Position numbers and translations under genes: made by a program. Below, piece after piece: positions 8,063-16,924 of a stretch of 64,000 bases of DNA (the stretch's first letter is position 1; each line of letters begins with the position of its first letter). The stretch lies in assembly GCA_028280345.1 (NCBI GenBank), contig JANQLY010000004.1, positions 372,001 to 436,000 on the forward strand, in the 5' to 3' direction. The notes beneath the pieces are model-generated. The model was not told where the DNA came from and did not search any database. It was given only the letters and a program-made list of their open reading frames with translations. The stretch comes from Pseudomonadales bacterium (GTDB lineage Bacteria; Pseudomonadota; Gammaproteobacteria; Pseudomonadales; UBA7239).

Positions 8063-8887
8063 TTATTTAGGAAATAGAAACTTCATCGATAATTGCAGGT
8101 TCCAGTCCGGGCCGTTATCCGGTTTTTCGGCAAAACCAAAAGCCTGCACTTTGAAATCAACGGGTTGTTTGCCAAATTGAACGAGACGACCGAAGCCGCC
8201 GCCAATCGGTACTGTCCAGCGTTCACTGGAATCTTTCTCCCAGTCTGCGGTATTGATTGGTGTGCTGGTTAAATACCAGCCGTTGTCGAGATTGTAGTTA
8301 ATAAAATACTGAAAGGTCAGCTTGTTAATATCCGGTTCATTGTCTTTATCGGTCACTGACCAGATGTTTTGCAGCAAGCCGCCGACCACCCAGTTTCCCG
8401 GCATGGTTAACACAACACCGCTGATACCGGCGGACCAGTGATCGGAACCGAGATCGTTTTGATGGGTCGGTAGCTCAACTACGGGTCCAAGTCCCCAGAT
8501 AGTCTTTCCCGGTGCTGCGGGTGAGAAGAATCCCTGATACTGTATATTGCCGAGGCCTCTTTCTGTGTCGAGGTTAGCCGGCGGGCTGATCGAACCAAAA
8601 TCATACCCCCCTGCATTGGCATCCAGTGAGATGATGGGAATAATTGTGCGATTAATAAGGTTGAGATTACCGATACGCACCGGATAAACCGGTTTGATCA
8701 TCAGGGCATTCATGGATGCCTCGCCATCGGTGCCGATGCCATCATAATGGTTGAATTCAAAAGGCAGGCTGACCAGGTCTCCAACCGGGTTTTGGCTTTG
8801 CTTGGCTAGTTCATCACTGGCGAGAGTCTGTGATGTGTATACTGAAAGTGTGGTCAAAAATAAAAAGGAAACAAATGTTCGTATCAT
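8063..8887 (-). CDS. Exported outer-membrane-barrel-like protein (COG4313/'neuromedin U'-type)
   Basis: 274 residues. A signal peptide (about 1-23, ending TLASD) is followed by KQSQNPVGDLVSLPFEFN, the start typical of a group of bacterial outer-membrane proteins often labelled transporter or 'neuromedin U'. Then come alternating hydrophobic strands (INRTIIPIISLDANAGGYDFGSI, WGLGPVVELPT, WSAGISGVVLTMPGNWVVGGLLQNIWSV) and a terminal strand ending in an aromatic (WNLQLSMKFLFPK), as expected for a beta-barrel. Related proteins occur in catabolic clusters and are thought to carry hydrophobic substrates. Here it stands alone, convergent with the P450. Function inferred only from family resemblance. 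Confidence 0.7.
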   Translation of the reverse strand: MIRTFVSFLFLTTLSVYTSQTLASDELAKQSQNPVGDLVSLPFEFNHYDGIGTDGEASMNALMIKPVYPVRIGNLNLINRTIIPIISLDANAGGYDFGSISPPANLDTERGLGNIQYQGFFSPAAPGKTIWGLGPVVELPTHQNDLGSDHWSAGISGVVLTMPGNWVVGGLLQNIWSVTDKDNEPDINKLTFQYFINYNLDNGWYLTSTPINTADWEKDSSERWTVPIGGGFGRLVQFGKQPVDFKVQAFGFAEKPDNGPDWNLQLSMKFLFPK

Positions 8888-9112
8888 GTTTGCGGGTTCT
8901 CCATCAGCAACAGCATATTATGTCTGATAGGTCATCAGGGCTGGAAAAGATAATACTGTAGCATCACATCAGTAGATAGCAAAGCACAACAGGCAGGGTA
9001 GATTAAGAGTCTAATGCATTTGAAAGCTGCAGCTTGAGCCCAGCGGCTTCGGTAGGCACCACAAGCGATGAGGTAAATACTACAATACTACCTGCAAAGC
9101 GGTACTTCGGCT

Positions 9113-9118
9113 TATAAT
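9113..9118 (+). promoter_or_regulatory. Possible -10 box of the MORN-protein gene
   Basis: A consensus TATAAT lies 29 bp before the ATG at 9148. No good -35 hexamer is visible 16-18 bp upstream. The rest of the 260-bp gap (8888-9147) shows nothing I can name. Confidence 0.3.
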
Positions 9119-9147
9119 TCCAGCATCATTATCGGAATGCGTTAAAA

Positions 9148-9639
9148 ATGAAACATAGTGTATTGATTCTGATTTTTGTTCTGGTTTTGCTGCCGACAGT
9201 ACTGTTTGCAGAACAGACAAAGAGTCGCTATCAGGTTACTGATGTGGAAATGGAGTGGCAGCAACCGGAACAGCAAGTGCATACCCTGCAAATGGGTTCT
9301 TCTGCCCAGTCTTCCGAGGCTGCTGCACAGGTAGAAGACAAGGCTGACCGCCTTGAAGATGGCTCAATCTTTCAGGGGCCGTGGCTTGATGGCAAACCCC
9401 ATGGCAATGGCACTTGCTATAAAGACGGTGAGAAAGCAACTTGTGGCTATTTTTCCGGTATTCTGGTGATGTATGAGGGTGACGACAAACGCAATACAAT
9501 GATGCAGCGTTGTCTCGGTTTGAGTCATCAGGAAATGAATGCACAATACCCTGATCTTGAAACAACCGAATTAAGCTATAAACAGAAACTTCATGGCTTT
9601 CTTTACAGATGTTATGAAGCTTCTGATGAGATGTTATAA
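9148..9639 (+). CDS. Exported protein with a MORN-like motif
   Basis: 163 residues. A cleavable signal peptide (about 1-21, VLLPTVLFA-EQ) is followed by a Gln/Glu-rich spacer (about 22-70). Then comes LEDGSIFQGPWLDGKPHGNGTCYKDGEKATCGYFSG, which holds one clear MORN repeat (GxWxxGKPHGxGTxxxxDG) and part of a second. Four cysteines in the C-terminal half suggest disulfides in the periplasm. MORN repeats act as small beta-hairpin scaffolds; no enzymatic role is suggested. No SD is evident. It is convergent with the secreted glycoside-hydrolase-like gene. Confidence 0.7.
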   Translation: MKHSVLILIFVLVLLPTVLFAEQTKSRYQVTDVEMEWQQPEQQVHTLQMGSSAQSSEAAAQVEDKADRLEDGSIFQGPWLDGKPHGNGTCYKDGEKATCGYFSGILVMYEGDDKRNTMMQRCLGLSHQEMNAQYPDLETTELSYKQKLHGFLYRCYEASDEML

Positions 9640-9665
9640 CCAGATCTGATGCTATATAACCTGGT

Positions 9666-11459
9666 CTATTGGTCGCTGAGTCTGACGCCGCGTGTGTACA
9701 GAGGCATCACATTGGCCGTTGGTAATTCAGCCACAAGCTTGCCGTCCACCCACTCATAAATTCTATAGTCTTCCCCTTTGGCACCATTCCAGAAGTCGTA
9801 GCCAAACAAAAAAGTATTAGTGATTTTGTTAGCCATTTGATACAAACCTTCCTGTTTGCCATCGCTGTTGATGTGTTCCATAAATTCGAGCATGGCCCGA
9901 TAGCGTTCGAAGGGTATGTATGCGGGGTTGGGCCAGAGTTCGGCTTTGGTAAAGCCCCACTCCGTAACCCAGACATTTTTATTTGAAGTCAATTCACCCA
10001 CGGTGACTTTCTTACCGCTAATAGTGACATTGGATAGCAGGGTGCTCTGATTCAGGGTTTGCATATCAGTGTAGAGCAAGTTTTTCAGATCTTTGCCTAC
10101 GGTGCTCATGAGAGGGTAGATATGTTGCCCGATGATATCAATCGGGTCATGATTGCTGTAGTCGCCATAGTTACCATAAAACGTTGAACTGAAAACATGC
10201 TCCATGATCCGTATGTCACTAACTGCATATTGGAATTCGGAAGGTTGGTCATAGTGTTCGCCGCGGCTGAAAGTCTTGGTGGCACCGAAGCTGATCACCA
10301 GTGGCTGCCAATTTTCTATGGCAGTGATTTTTCCCGCAACAATGGTGGCCATTTTGGCGTAGTTGTTGGTGAATGCAGCCATATCTTCCTTGCTCGTATC
10401 GGTTGCCGGAATTGCAATATCGCCGTTAAAACAGACTGAATCGAGTTCGTCGCCGAGCTCAAAACCAACAATGTTGTTATATTTTTTAAGTTCTGCAAAT
10501 GCAGTGTCGATACGAGTTTCATATTCACCGCCCGGAGAGGTATCGATTTTACTGTACTTTACAATGCGCTGCACCGGTGCCTTGGCACCCGGTGCACACC
10601 TGTCAATATATGCCTGGTTGCTGGTTTTTTCAGTTTCAGCGTTATAAATCGAAGGTGGCATAATCACGATGAGTACATCCAGTGGCGTAGTGTTGAGTTC
10701 CTGCGCCCGGGTGTTGATGTATTCGATAATCGTTAGAAGGTTTTTAAATTCGGGAGCGAGATCATCTTGCGTTGTAACTACATCAAGCATTCCCATGCGG
10801 ATGGCAGTGCCACCATCAGCATAGAGTTTATCTACCACACCGTGCATGATCGCTTCACTGTCGTTAAATAATTTCGGGCGTGAAATACCAAGATTGGCGC
10901 GTCCCTGTTCATTGAATTTCAAGGTGGGTGCACGCTTGTCGGTATAGACTTTGCTGATACCTTGGGGAGGTTCATTGACAGGGCCATCAGGAGAGCCCCA
11001 TCCATAGCGGTTGTTGGCAAAGGCTGACCCCTGGCCATTGGCGAGAAATAGTTTGGCCGTACAGTCTTTTGCGCTGAACAGGTAGTGGAAATTGATGTTG
11101 CCGGATTTATGTTCCGGATCCATACACCAGAAAGTGGGCTTGGGCCCGTCAGGTGCAAATGGCCATTGGCTTACCTTGACGGTCAGATTCTCACAGTCGG
11201 AACCATCACAGTTTTTCTGCTTGAGAGGCAGGTTGAGAAATAGTCCTGCGCCATCGGTTGAAACAAGATTAAAATAGCCTTGATTATCAGTTGCGGCCAT
11301 TGCGTTACTGTTGGGTGGCTGATTAATGTCAACCACCAGACAGTGGCTGCTGCCATCGCTGTGGCCTTCCATGCAAACCGCTGGATCATTGCCTGCATAG
11401 GTAAAACCTGGAAATGCAGTGACAAAAACAAAAAGAAGAATGAATGAAGCGCGGTGCAT
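9666..11459 (-). CDS. Secreted putative glycoside hydrolase-like protein (TIM-barrel type)
   Basis: 597 residues with a signal peptide (about 1-22, FPGFTYA). The N-terminal ~170 residues form a Cys-containing beta-rich module. The remaining ~400 residues look like a (beta/alpha)8 barrel: LDVLIVIMPPS, NNIVGFELGDELDS, LVISFGATKTFS, DIIGQHIYPL and NVWVTEWGFTKAE lie in the order expected for clan GH-A. E338 (in GDELD) would be the acid/base and E500 (in VTEWGF) the nucleophile. I cannot assign a GH family or substrate, and the fold itself is an inference. The start at 11459 has AGGGGG 6 nt upstream and is preferred over an ATG at 11510, which would displace the signal peptide. Confidence 0.6.
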   Translation of the reverse strand: MHRASFILLFVFVTAFPGFTYAGNDPAVCMEGHSDGSSHCLVVDINQPPNSNAMAATDNQGYFNLVSTDGAGLFLNLPLKQKNCDGSDCENLTVKVSQWPFAPDGPKPTFWCMDPEHKSGNINFHYLFSAKDCTAKLFLANGQGSAFANNRYGWGSPDGPVNEPPQGISKVYTDKRAPTLKFNEQGRANLGISRPKLFNDSEAIMHGVVDKLYADGGTAIRMGMLDVVTTQDDLAPEFKNLLTIIEYINTRAQELNTTPLDVLIVIMPPSIYNAETEKTSNQAYIDRCAPGAKAPVQRIVKYSKIDTSPGGEYETRIDTAFAELKKYNNIVGFELGDELDSVCFNGDIAIPATDTSKEDMAAFTNNYAKMATIVAGKITAIENWQPLVISFGATKTFSRGEHYDQPSEFQYAVSDIRIMEHVFSSTFYGNYGDYSNHDPIDIIGQHIYPLMSTVGKDLKNLLYTDMQTLNQSTLLSNVTISGKKVTVGELTSNKNVWVTEWGFTKAELWPNPAYIPFERYRAMLEFMEHINSDGKQEGLYQMANKITNTFLFGYDFWNGAKGEDYRIYEWVDGKLVAELPTANVMPLYTRGVRLSDQ

Positions 11460-11622
11460 GTTACCCCCTGTAAACAGATTATTCCCTTGAGACGGCATAC
11501 CATACAGCAATGCGACATAATCGCAACATGCGTCATTGTGTATTTGTTGATGTGACGGGCTATTTATTCAGTATGGGTTGCGGTATGGTTTGGGGGATAT
11601 TCTGTAACTTTGGAGTCTGATA

Positions 11623-12396
11623 ATGCAGCTGGATACGCTGGTTTTTCCCGAACTGAAAAAAGATGATTATGAAAAGCGTCTGGGCGAACTGCAATATATG
11701 TTGGCGCTATACCAACAAAAGGTTTTTCTTGAAAACCACCAGGTGGTGATTGCCATTGAAGGCACAGACACGGCAGGTAAGGGTGGCCTGATACGGCGCA
11801 TGATTCATTCTATGGATCCACGCGGCTATCAGGTGTACAGCATCGGACCACCATTTGGCAAAGAACAGCAGGAGCACTTTCTACAGCGTTTCTGGCGACG
11901 GGTGCCGCGCTATGGACAGGTATCTGTCTTTGATCGTACCTGGTGTGGGCGTGTGTTAGTGGAAAAGGTGGAACTCGACTTATCCGAGCACCTTTGGGTG
12001 CTGGCCTATGAGCAAATCAAACAGTTTGAACAGCAGCTTGTGAACGAGGGTATTATTCTCATCAAATTGTTTTTGCATATTTCAAAAGATGAGCAAAAGA
12101 AACGTTTTTTACGACGTCTGGATACACCGGAGAAATCCTGGAAAATTACCGAAGCGGATTTAAAAACACGCCACTATTGGGATGAGTATCAGGCCGCTTA
12201 TACACAAATGCTGGATATGAGTGAGAAGGCCGGCATGCCTTGGCATGTGATTCCCGCTAATAGCAAAAGGTATGCGCGGGTGGAAGGGTTGACTGCTATT
12301 ATCAACGCTCTACGTGAAAAACTTGGTGATGCGGTTGTACCTGATATTGATGAGGCGTTTGTTAAAAAAGCAAAACAGGCTTTGCAGTCAGATTAG
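11623..12396 (+). CDS. Polyphosphate kinase 2 family protein (PPK2)
   Basis: 257 residues, a one-domain PPK2. Walker A is EGTDTAGKGG (about residues 46-55), the Walker-B/lid region is VFDRTWCGRVLVEKV (usual form DRSWYGRVLVERV), followed by LIKLFLHISKDEQKKRFLRRLDTPEKSWKI, all standard family blocks. The family transfers phosphate between polyphosphate and nucleotides: class I/III form NTP or NDP, class II phosphorylate AMP. The WCGR variant and length fit the PAP-like branch, but the acceptor nucleotide cannot be assigned here. GGAG lies 9 nt before the ATG. A strong bidirectional terminator follows at 12420. Confidence 0.85.
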   Translation: MQLDTLVFPELKKDDYEKRLGELQYMLALYQQKVFLENHQVVIAIEGTDTAGKGGLIRRMIHSMDPRGYQVYSIGPPFGKEQQEHFLQRFWRRVPRYGQVSVFDRTWCGRVLVEKVELDLSEHLWVLAYEQIKQFEQQLVNEGIILIKLFLHISKDEQKKRFLRRLDTPEKSWKITEADLKTRHYWDEYQAAYTQMLDMSEKAGMPWHVIPANSKRYARVEGLTAIINALREKLGDAVVPDIDEAFVKKAKQALQSD

Positions 12397-12419
12397 ATGT
12401 TCTGCGTAGCTGGAAAATA

Positions 12420-12447
12420 AAAAAGGCCTGCATTTGCAGGCCTTTTT
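12420..12447. terminator. Bidirectional rho-independent terminator
   Basis: A perfect 12-bp stem AAAAAGGCCTGC / GCAGGCCTTTTT with a 4-nt loop and T-runs on both strands. It lies between the convergent PPK2 gene and the DUF1329 gene. Confidence 0.93.
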
Positions 12448-12462
12448 ATTATGCTTTGTGGT

Positions 12463-13839
12463 CTAGCGACGACCGAGTTTGCGTACCATCTGGGTCGTGA
12501 AATAGTTATCATCCCAAGGTTCGGTGATAACTTCCGGTGGGCCATCCAGCTCGTTGAGCAGGTAGTTGGCCATATAGGCGCCACTTTGCAGATCGTGGTA
12601 AACCTCAACACGTGGGCCAATACCCGGCATGTCGTACAAGGCGATCTTGGTGCGCATATTGGTGCGCCAGATGTTGCCGCGACCATCGTAGTTATCGGCG
12701 AGTACACCTTTCCAGGAGTCTTCATCAATGTAGAGACGGCGTTTGCTGTAGACGTGACGTTTGTCAGAGCGCAGCTCACCGACCACAACCCAACAACGAC
12801 GCAATTCGTAACGCATGTATTTCGGGTCGATGTGGTTCGGTGTCAGGAAGTCGTCGTATTCAGCTTCCGGGCTATCCAGCAGGTTGTTGTTATACGGTAC
12901 GTAGAGCTCGCGCTTCGGCTCCATTTTCCAGGTGTAGCGATCAGTCGCACCGTTAAATAACAGCGCATCGTCTACCGTGCGCAGACCGCCAGGGCCGATC
13001 GGGAAGTCGTAAGAAATGGTTGGAGCACGACGTACCCGGCGGGTACCCGGCAAATACTGCCACGCATTACGGGATAACTCGGTTACATCGCGGAATTCGT
13101 GGACGAGAATGATTTCACCTTTTTTACGGGCCGGTTCAAGCATTTGTACCATAACCTTTGCACCGTAGGGCTGGTCGATAAAAGCTTCGCGGCCCATGGT
13201 GGGTGAATAGAAAAGTATGTAACGTTCCTCGCGGCTCTTCTCCTTGCTTTTTGAACCGTCTGGGAAAATTGCAAAACTGTCGAGCGCGCCGTCGGTGGAT
13301 TCATAGTTCGGAGACGCCTGGTGGTTCCAGATCAGCTCAAGGCCATTTTGCGGAATGGGGAAGGGTACACCGTGGAAAATATTGTCGACACCATTACCAT
13401 TAGAGATCAGCTCTGACTCAACAGCATTGAGTTTGGTGTGCTCACGGGTGCGGTCACTATAGCGAAAGTCGCGCTTGGTTTCGTAAATCGGCATGGCAAA
13501 GGTCGGATATTTCTCGAACAATTGCAGCAGGCCATCAGTGAGCTTGTCCTTGTGCTCCATATAATTGTCTTGAGTAATCGTGAATAATGGTTTTTCACCG
13601 GGGTAAGGGTCGGGAAAGTGAGTACCTGAGCCTTTGTAATCAACCCACTCTGGCGCGCCGAGAATATGGCCGCTGAATGCGGGGATAGTCCCATCAGCAT
13701 TTCCTTCCTTGATGGCACCCATAGGTGTTAATTCGGTGCCAAGTTTGGCAGCTTCTTCAGGCGAAACTGCCGCCTGTACCCAGCTACTGAAAATCAAAGT
13801 GCTTATTAAAAGTAAGGATTTTGGTAATACGTGACCCAT
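12463..13839 (-). CDS. DUF1329 family exported protein, copy 1
   Basis: 458 residues with a signal peptide (about 1-23, SSWVQAA). The mature start AVSPEEAAKLGTELTPMGAIKEGNADGTIP and the blocks LELIWNHQASPNYE, LPGTRRVRRAPTISYDFP, DDALLFNGATDRYTWKM and YSKRRLYIDEDSW are hallmarks of DUF1329, an outer-membrane lipoprotein-sorting (LolA/LolB-like) fold. Relatives often neighbour RND pumps and DUF1302 proteins; neither is present here. A second copy lies at 15352, and the two share a 218-bp segment of unusually high DNA identity. The start at 13839 has AGAGG 7 nt upstream; an upstream ATG at 13899 would disrupt the signal peptide. Confidence 0.88.
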   Translation of the reverse strand: MGHVLPKSLLLISTLIFSSWVQAAVSPEEAAKLGTELTPMGAIKEGNADGTIPAFSGHILGAPEWVDYKGSGTHFPDPYPGEKPLFTITQDNYMEHKDKLTDGLLQLFEKYPTFAMPIYETKRDFRYSDRTREHTKLNAVESELISNGNGVDNIFHGVPFPIPQNGLELIWNHQASPNYESTDGALDSFAIFPDGSKSKEKSREERYILFYSPTMGREAFIDQPYGAKVMVQMLEPARKKGEIILVHEFRDVTELSRNAWQYLPGTRRVRRAPTISYDFPIGPGGLRTVDDALLFNGATDRYTWKMEPKRELYVPYNNNLLDSPEAEYDDFLTPNHIDPKYMRYELRRCWVVVGELRSDKRHVYSKRRLYIDEDSWKGVLADNYDGRGNIWRTNMRTKIALYDMPGIGPRVEVYHDLQSGAYMANYLLNELDGPPEVITEPWDDNYFTTQMVRKLGRR

Positions 13840-13950
13840 GTAACTACCTCTGTTTTTATCGGACTGCTTTGAAGGAGGCGCGATACTATCAGAAAGCACC
13901 TGGATGGAGAATAGCTAATCTTTTCCAGCCGACGAAATGTGATTTCTGTC

Positions 13951-15237
13951 TTATAGTTGTTTCCTAGGTGACATTATAAACCATATAATCAGACAAAAAA
14001 CACCACTTGCTGCAATTGTGCTGCTTGATAACAACAGGTTCTGGCCCAGCGGAATATGGTTATTTGTGATGTTCAGGGCCTCTGAGGGAAATGGCATGAC
14101 AAGCAAAAAAGGCAGCGATAGCAGCAAGGAAAAGAGCCCGAACAGAGCGGTGCGAGCTTTCGGGTAAGCCATTGTCTGCAGGAGAGAAAAGCCGGCAATG
14201 ATTGCTACGGCAGCAAACACATAATGGTGTAGCCAGGTCAGGGGGGCAACAAGATTGATTGTGAGCAATATTAGGCCGCAGGCCAGCGCATGCCCGTTGG
14301 GAAACTTTCGAATCGCTTGCCAACAGGCAAAAGCTGCTACAGCAAGCACAGACAAACAAACAAGATAAATGGGTACAGCGAGCTGGTTCTGGCCATTGAG
14401 TATTTGTGCGTCGAGGAAATGCCGGATGAAAAAACCGTTGATGCTCTGGTTCCAGGGAATGGTCATAACATAAGGCAATTGCTTGCCGTAGCCACCATGT
14501 CCGCTGGACAGTGCCAGCCAGTCGCTCCAGAGCCCGGCAGGTAATAGTAGGTAACTACTGATTAACAGTGCTACAAATGCCGTACCGAATGCTGTAAGCA
14601 CGGTCCACTGTCGTGCCAGCAACAGTGGAATAACCAGCAACGCAAGGTAGAGTTTAAGCATGAGTGCGAGTGCAAGGCCAAGGCCAGCCAGCCATTGCCG
14701 GCGGCGGGAGGAATGCGGTGTGAGAAAGCATAGTGGCAGCACGAGCAGTATAGCAATCAGATTGATTTGCCCGGTTTTCAGTGTATTGATAATCGGCATA
14801 AACAATAGCAGCCAGCATGGAATCAGCAGGATAGGCCAGGGTGAGCGTGACCCGCTCAGATGCCGGTAGAGTTGCAGCATAACGAGGGCAAACAGCCACC
14901 ACAGCGCAAGATTCAGTGCTGAGAAAACAGCCTTGCATTGCCCGTAATCGCTGCAGGCCAGCAGCGGAGAGAATACCAACAAACTTGGCGGCGGGTAGAG
15001 GAACGGGTAGATTTTGCGCTGCTGCTCGCGCTGTATGGGTTTGAAGTTTTCGCTGCGGTAAGGGGACTGCTGCTCGAAGGCGAGTTGGGTGCCCCAGTAG
15101 AAACTCGGCAGATCATCATACTGAATGTTATAGGTGCGCCAGGCAATAACGCTGGAAGCTGTGATGAAAAAGATCAGAGTGGCGGATAATAGTAAACGCG
15201 ATGGCAGAGCGGTTTCAGGGGGAGTGTCCGGGGCCAT
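13951..15237 (-). CDS. GT87 (DUF2029) family polytopic glycosyltransferase
   Basis: 428 residues with ten or more hydrophobic segments. The periplasmic loop after TM1 carries YDDLPSFYWGTQLAFEQQSPY and FLYPPPSLLVFSPL, the typical GT87/GT-C signature (early acidic residues, then the YPP motif). Family members use polyprenyl-phosphate sugars, such as mannosyl donors, on the outer face of the inner membrane. Acceptor unknown. It sits between the two DUF1329 paralogues in the same direction, with about 110 bp on each side, so the three may form one unit, although a weak hairpin at 15300 separates it from the upstream copy. Confidence 0.8.
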   Translation of the reverse strand: MAPDTPPETALPSRLLLSATLIFFITASSVIAWRTYNIQYDDLPSFYWGTQLAFEQQSPYRSENFKPIQREQQRKIYPFLYPPPSLLVFSPLLACSDYGQCKAVFSALNLALWWLFALVMLQLYRHLSGSRSPWPILLIPCWLLLFMPIINTLKTGQINLIAILLVLPLCFLTPHSSRRRQWLAGLGLALALMLKLYLALLVIPLLLARQWTVLTAFGTAFVALLISSYLLLPAGLWSDWLALSSGHGGYGKQLPYVMTIPWNQSINGFFIRHFLDAQILNGQNQLAVPIYLVCLSVLAVAAFACWQAIRKFPNGHALACGLILLTINLVAPLTWLHHYVFAAVAIIAGFSLLQTMAYPKARTALFGLFSLLLSLPFLLVMPFPSEALNITNNHIPLGQNLLLSSSTIAASGVFCLIIWFIMSPRKQL

Positions 15238-15299
15238 GGCTGTTAGTGGTTCTTCCAGGTGATAGTTGTCGCAATTACGGTTTGGTTGCCTGAATGAAA

Positions 15300-15323
15300 G
15301 AAGGCAGCCCGAGAGCTGCCTTC
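15300..15323 (-). terminator. Probable weak rho-independent terminator
   Basis: A 9-bp perfect stem GAAGGCAGC / GCTGCCTTC with a 6-nt loop. On the minus strand it is followed by a short broken T-tract (TTTCATT). It lies 28 bp after the stop of DUF1329 copy 2 and may let some transcription pass into the GT87 gene. Confidence 0.55.
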
Positions 15324-15351
15324 CTGATAATTGTGGTTGCCAGAGCTGTGG

Positions 15352-16731
15352 TTAGCGACGACCAAGCTTGCGTACCATGGACGTGGTGTAGTACTTGTCC
15401 GGGTGCAGCTTCTTGGGAATAGACGGCGGGCCGGACTTTTCGTTCATTAGATAGTTTGCTGCATAGGCATTTTTCTGCAGGTCATGATACATCTCGACAC
15501 GGGGGCCCATGCCCGGCAGATCGTAGAGGTTAACCATGGTGCGGATGTTAGTGCGCCATAATACACCCTGACCATCGTAGTTATCGGCGAGTACAGCTGC
15601 CCAGCTGTCTTCGTCAAGATAAAGGCGACGCTTTGCATAGATATGGCGCTTGTCCGGACGTAGTTCGCCGACAACAACCCAGACGCGATGTAGCTCATAA
15701 CGCATAAATTCCGGGTTAACGTGATTCGGAGTCAGAATGTCGTCGTAGGCGACATTCGGATTATCAAGACGGTTGTTGTTATAGGGGATATAGAGTTCGC
15801 GAACTGGCTCCATTTTCCAGGTGTAGCGATCAGTCGCGCCGTTAAACAGCAGCGCATCGTCTACCGTGCGCAGACCGCCAGGGCCATTCGGGAAGTCGTA
15901 GGAAATGGTTGGAGCGCGGCGTACCCGGCGGGTACCCGGCAGATACTGCCAGGCATTACGGGATTGCTCGGTTACATCGCGGTACTCGTGGACCAGAATA
16001 ATTTCACCTTTTTTACGGGCCGGGCCAAGGGTCTGTACCATAACTTTCGCGTTAAACGGCTGCGCATTATAGGCTTCGCGACCGAGGGCCTCGGAGTAAA
16101 GCATGATCCAGCGCTCTTCAAGGTTGGTGAGCCAGGACATGGAGCCATCACTGAAAACTGATGCACTGTCGAGAGCACCATTGGTGGCTTCGTAGTTCGG
16201 AGAGGCCTGGTGGTTCCAGATCAGCTCAAGGCCGTTTTGTGGAATCGGGAAAGGGGTGCCGTGAAAACCGTCCTGAAAGCCGTTACCTTCGGAAACAAGA
16301 ATGGTATGAGTGGCGTTGTATTTGGTATTTTCGTGGACAAAATCACTGTAACGGGCATCGCGTTTGCTCGGGTAAATTGGCATCCTGAAGGTTTCAAATT
16401 TTTCAAACAGGGCGAGTTGGCCATCAGTCAGATTGTTTGCATATTGTTTGTAATTTTGCGCAGTAATCGTGAAAAGGGGTTCTTCATCGGGGTAGGGGTC
16501 AGGGAAATGGGTGCCTGTGCCTTGATAGTCAACCCACTCTGGTGCGCCGAGAATACTGCCACTGTAGGGCGGGATAGTACCGGTGCCGTTGCCTTCCTTG
16601 ATCGCCCCCATCGGCGTTAACTCTGTGCCAAGACGCTCAGCTTCTTCGGGGCTGACTTTCGCATTGGCAGTGCTATGCAGTAATAGAGCAGCCATAGCGG
16701 CTATTACAGGCAAACGGACTGTTTTAAACAT
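15352..16731 (-). CDS. DUF1329 family exported protein, copy 2
   Basis: 459 residues with a signal peptide (about 1-24, LLHSTANA-K). The mature start KVSPEEAERLGTELTPMGAIKEGNGTGTIPP and all the DUF1329 blocks listed for the copy at 12463 are present, ending in the same TSMVRKLGRR-like tail. The central block (encoded about 15806-16023) is nearly identical to the other copy at DNA level, whereas the ends have drifted, which suggests gene conversion or strong constraint. The start at 16731 is preferred, with AGAGG about 9 nt upstream. Likely periplasmic or outer-membrane associated and involved in lipid or lipoprotein handling; this role is inferred from fold resemblance only. Confidence 0.88.
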   Translation of the reverse strand: MFKTVRLPVIAAMAALLLHSTANAKVSPEEAERLGTELTPMGAIKEGNGTGTIPPYSGSILGAPEWVDYQGTGTHFPDPYPDEEPLFTITAQNYKQYANNLTDGQLALFEKFETFRMPIYPSKRDARYSDFVHENTKYNATHTILVSEGNGFQDGFHGTPFPIPQNGLELIWNHQASPNYEATNGALDSASVFSDGSMSWLTNLEERWIMLYSEALGREAYNAQPFNAKVMVQTLGPARKKGEIILVHEYRDVTEQSRNAWQYLPGTRRVRRAPTISYDFPNGPGGLRTVDDALLFNGATDRYTWKMEPVRELYIPYNNNRLDNPNVAYDDILTPNHVNPEFMRYELHRVWVVVGELRPDKRHIYAKRRLYLDEDSWAAVLADNYDGQGVLWRTNIRTMVNLYDLPGMGPRVEMYHDLQKNAYAANYLMNEKSGPPSIPKKLHPDKYYTTSMVRKLGRR

Positions 16732-16924
16732 GGGGGTTAACCTCTTATATATCTTTCGTTGTTTCGCGCCTTGATGTTTCAGCTTTTGGCCCTGCATGGA
16801 CGTTATTCACCCTTATAAACGACCCAGAGATGAAAAAAACTTACTTGTCAATAAATTTGGGATACAATCTTCACAAACCAGCGCACAATTTGCAAGTGAT
16901 TTCAAATAGTTGGCGGGGAAATTT

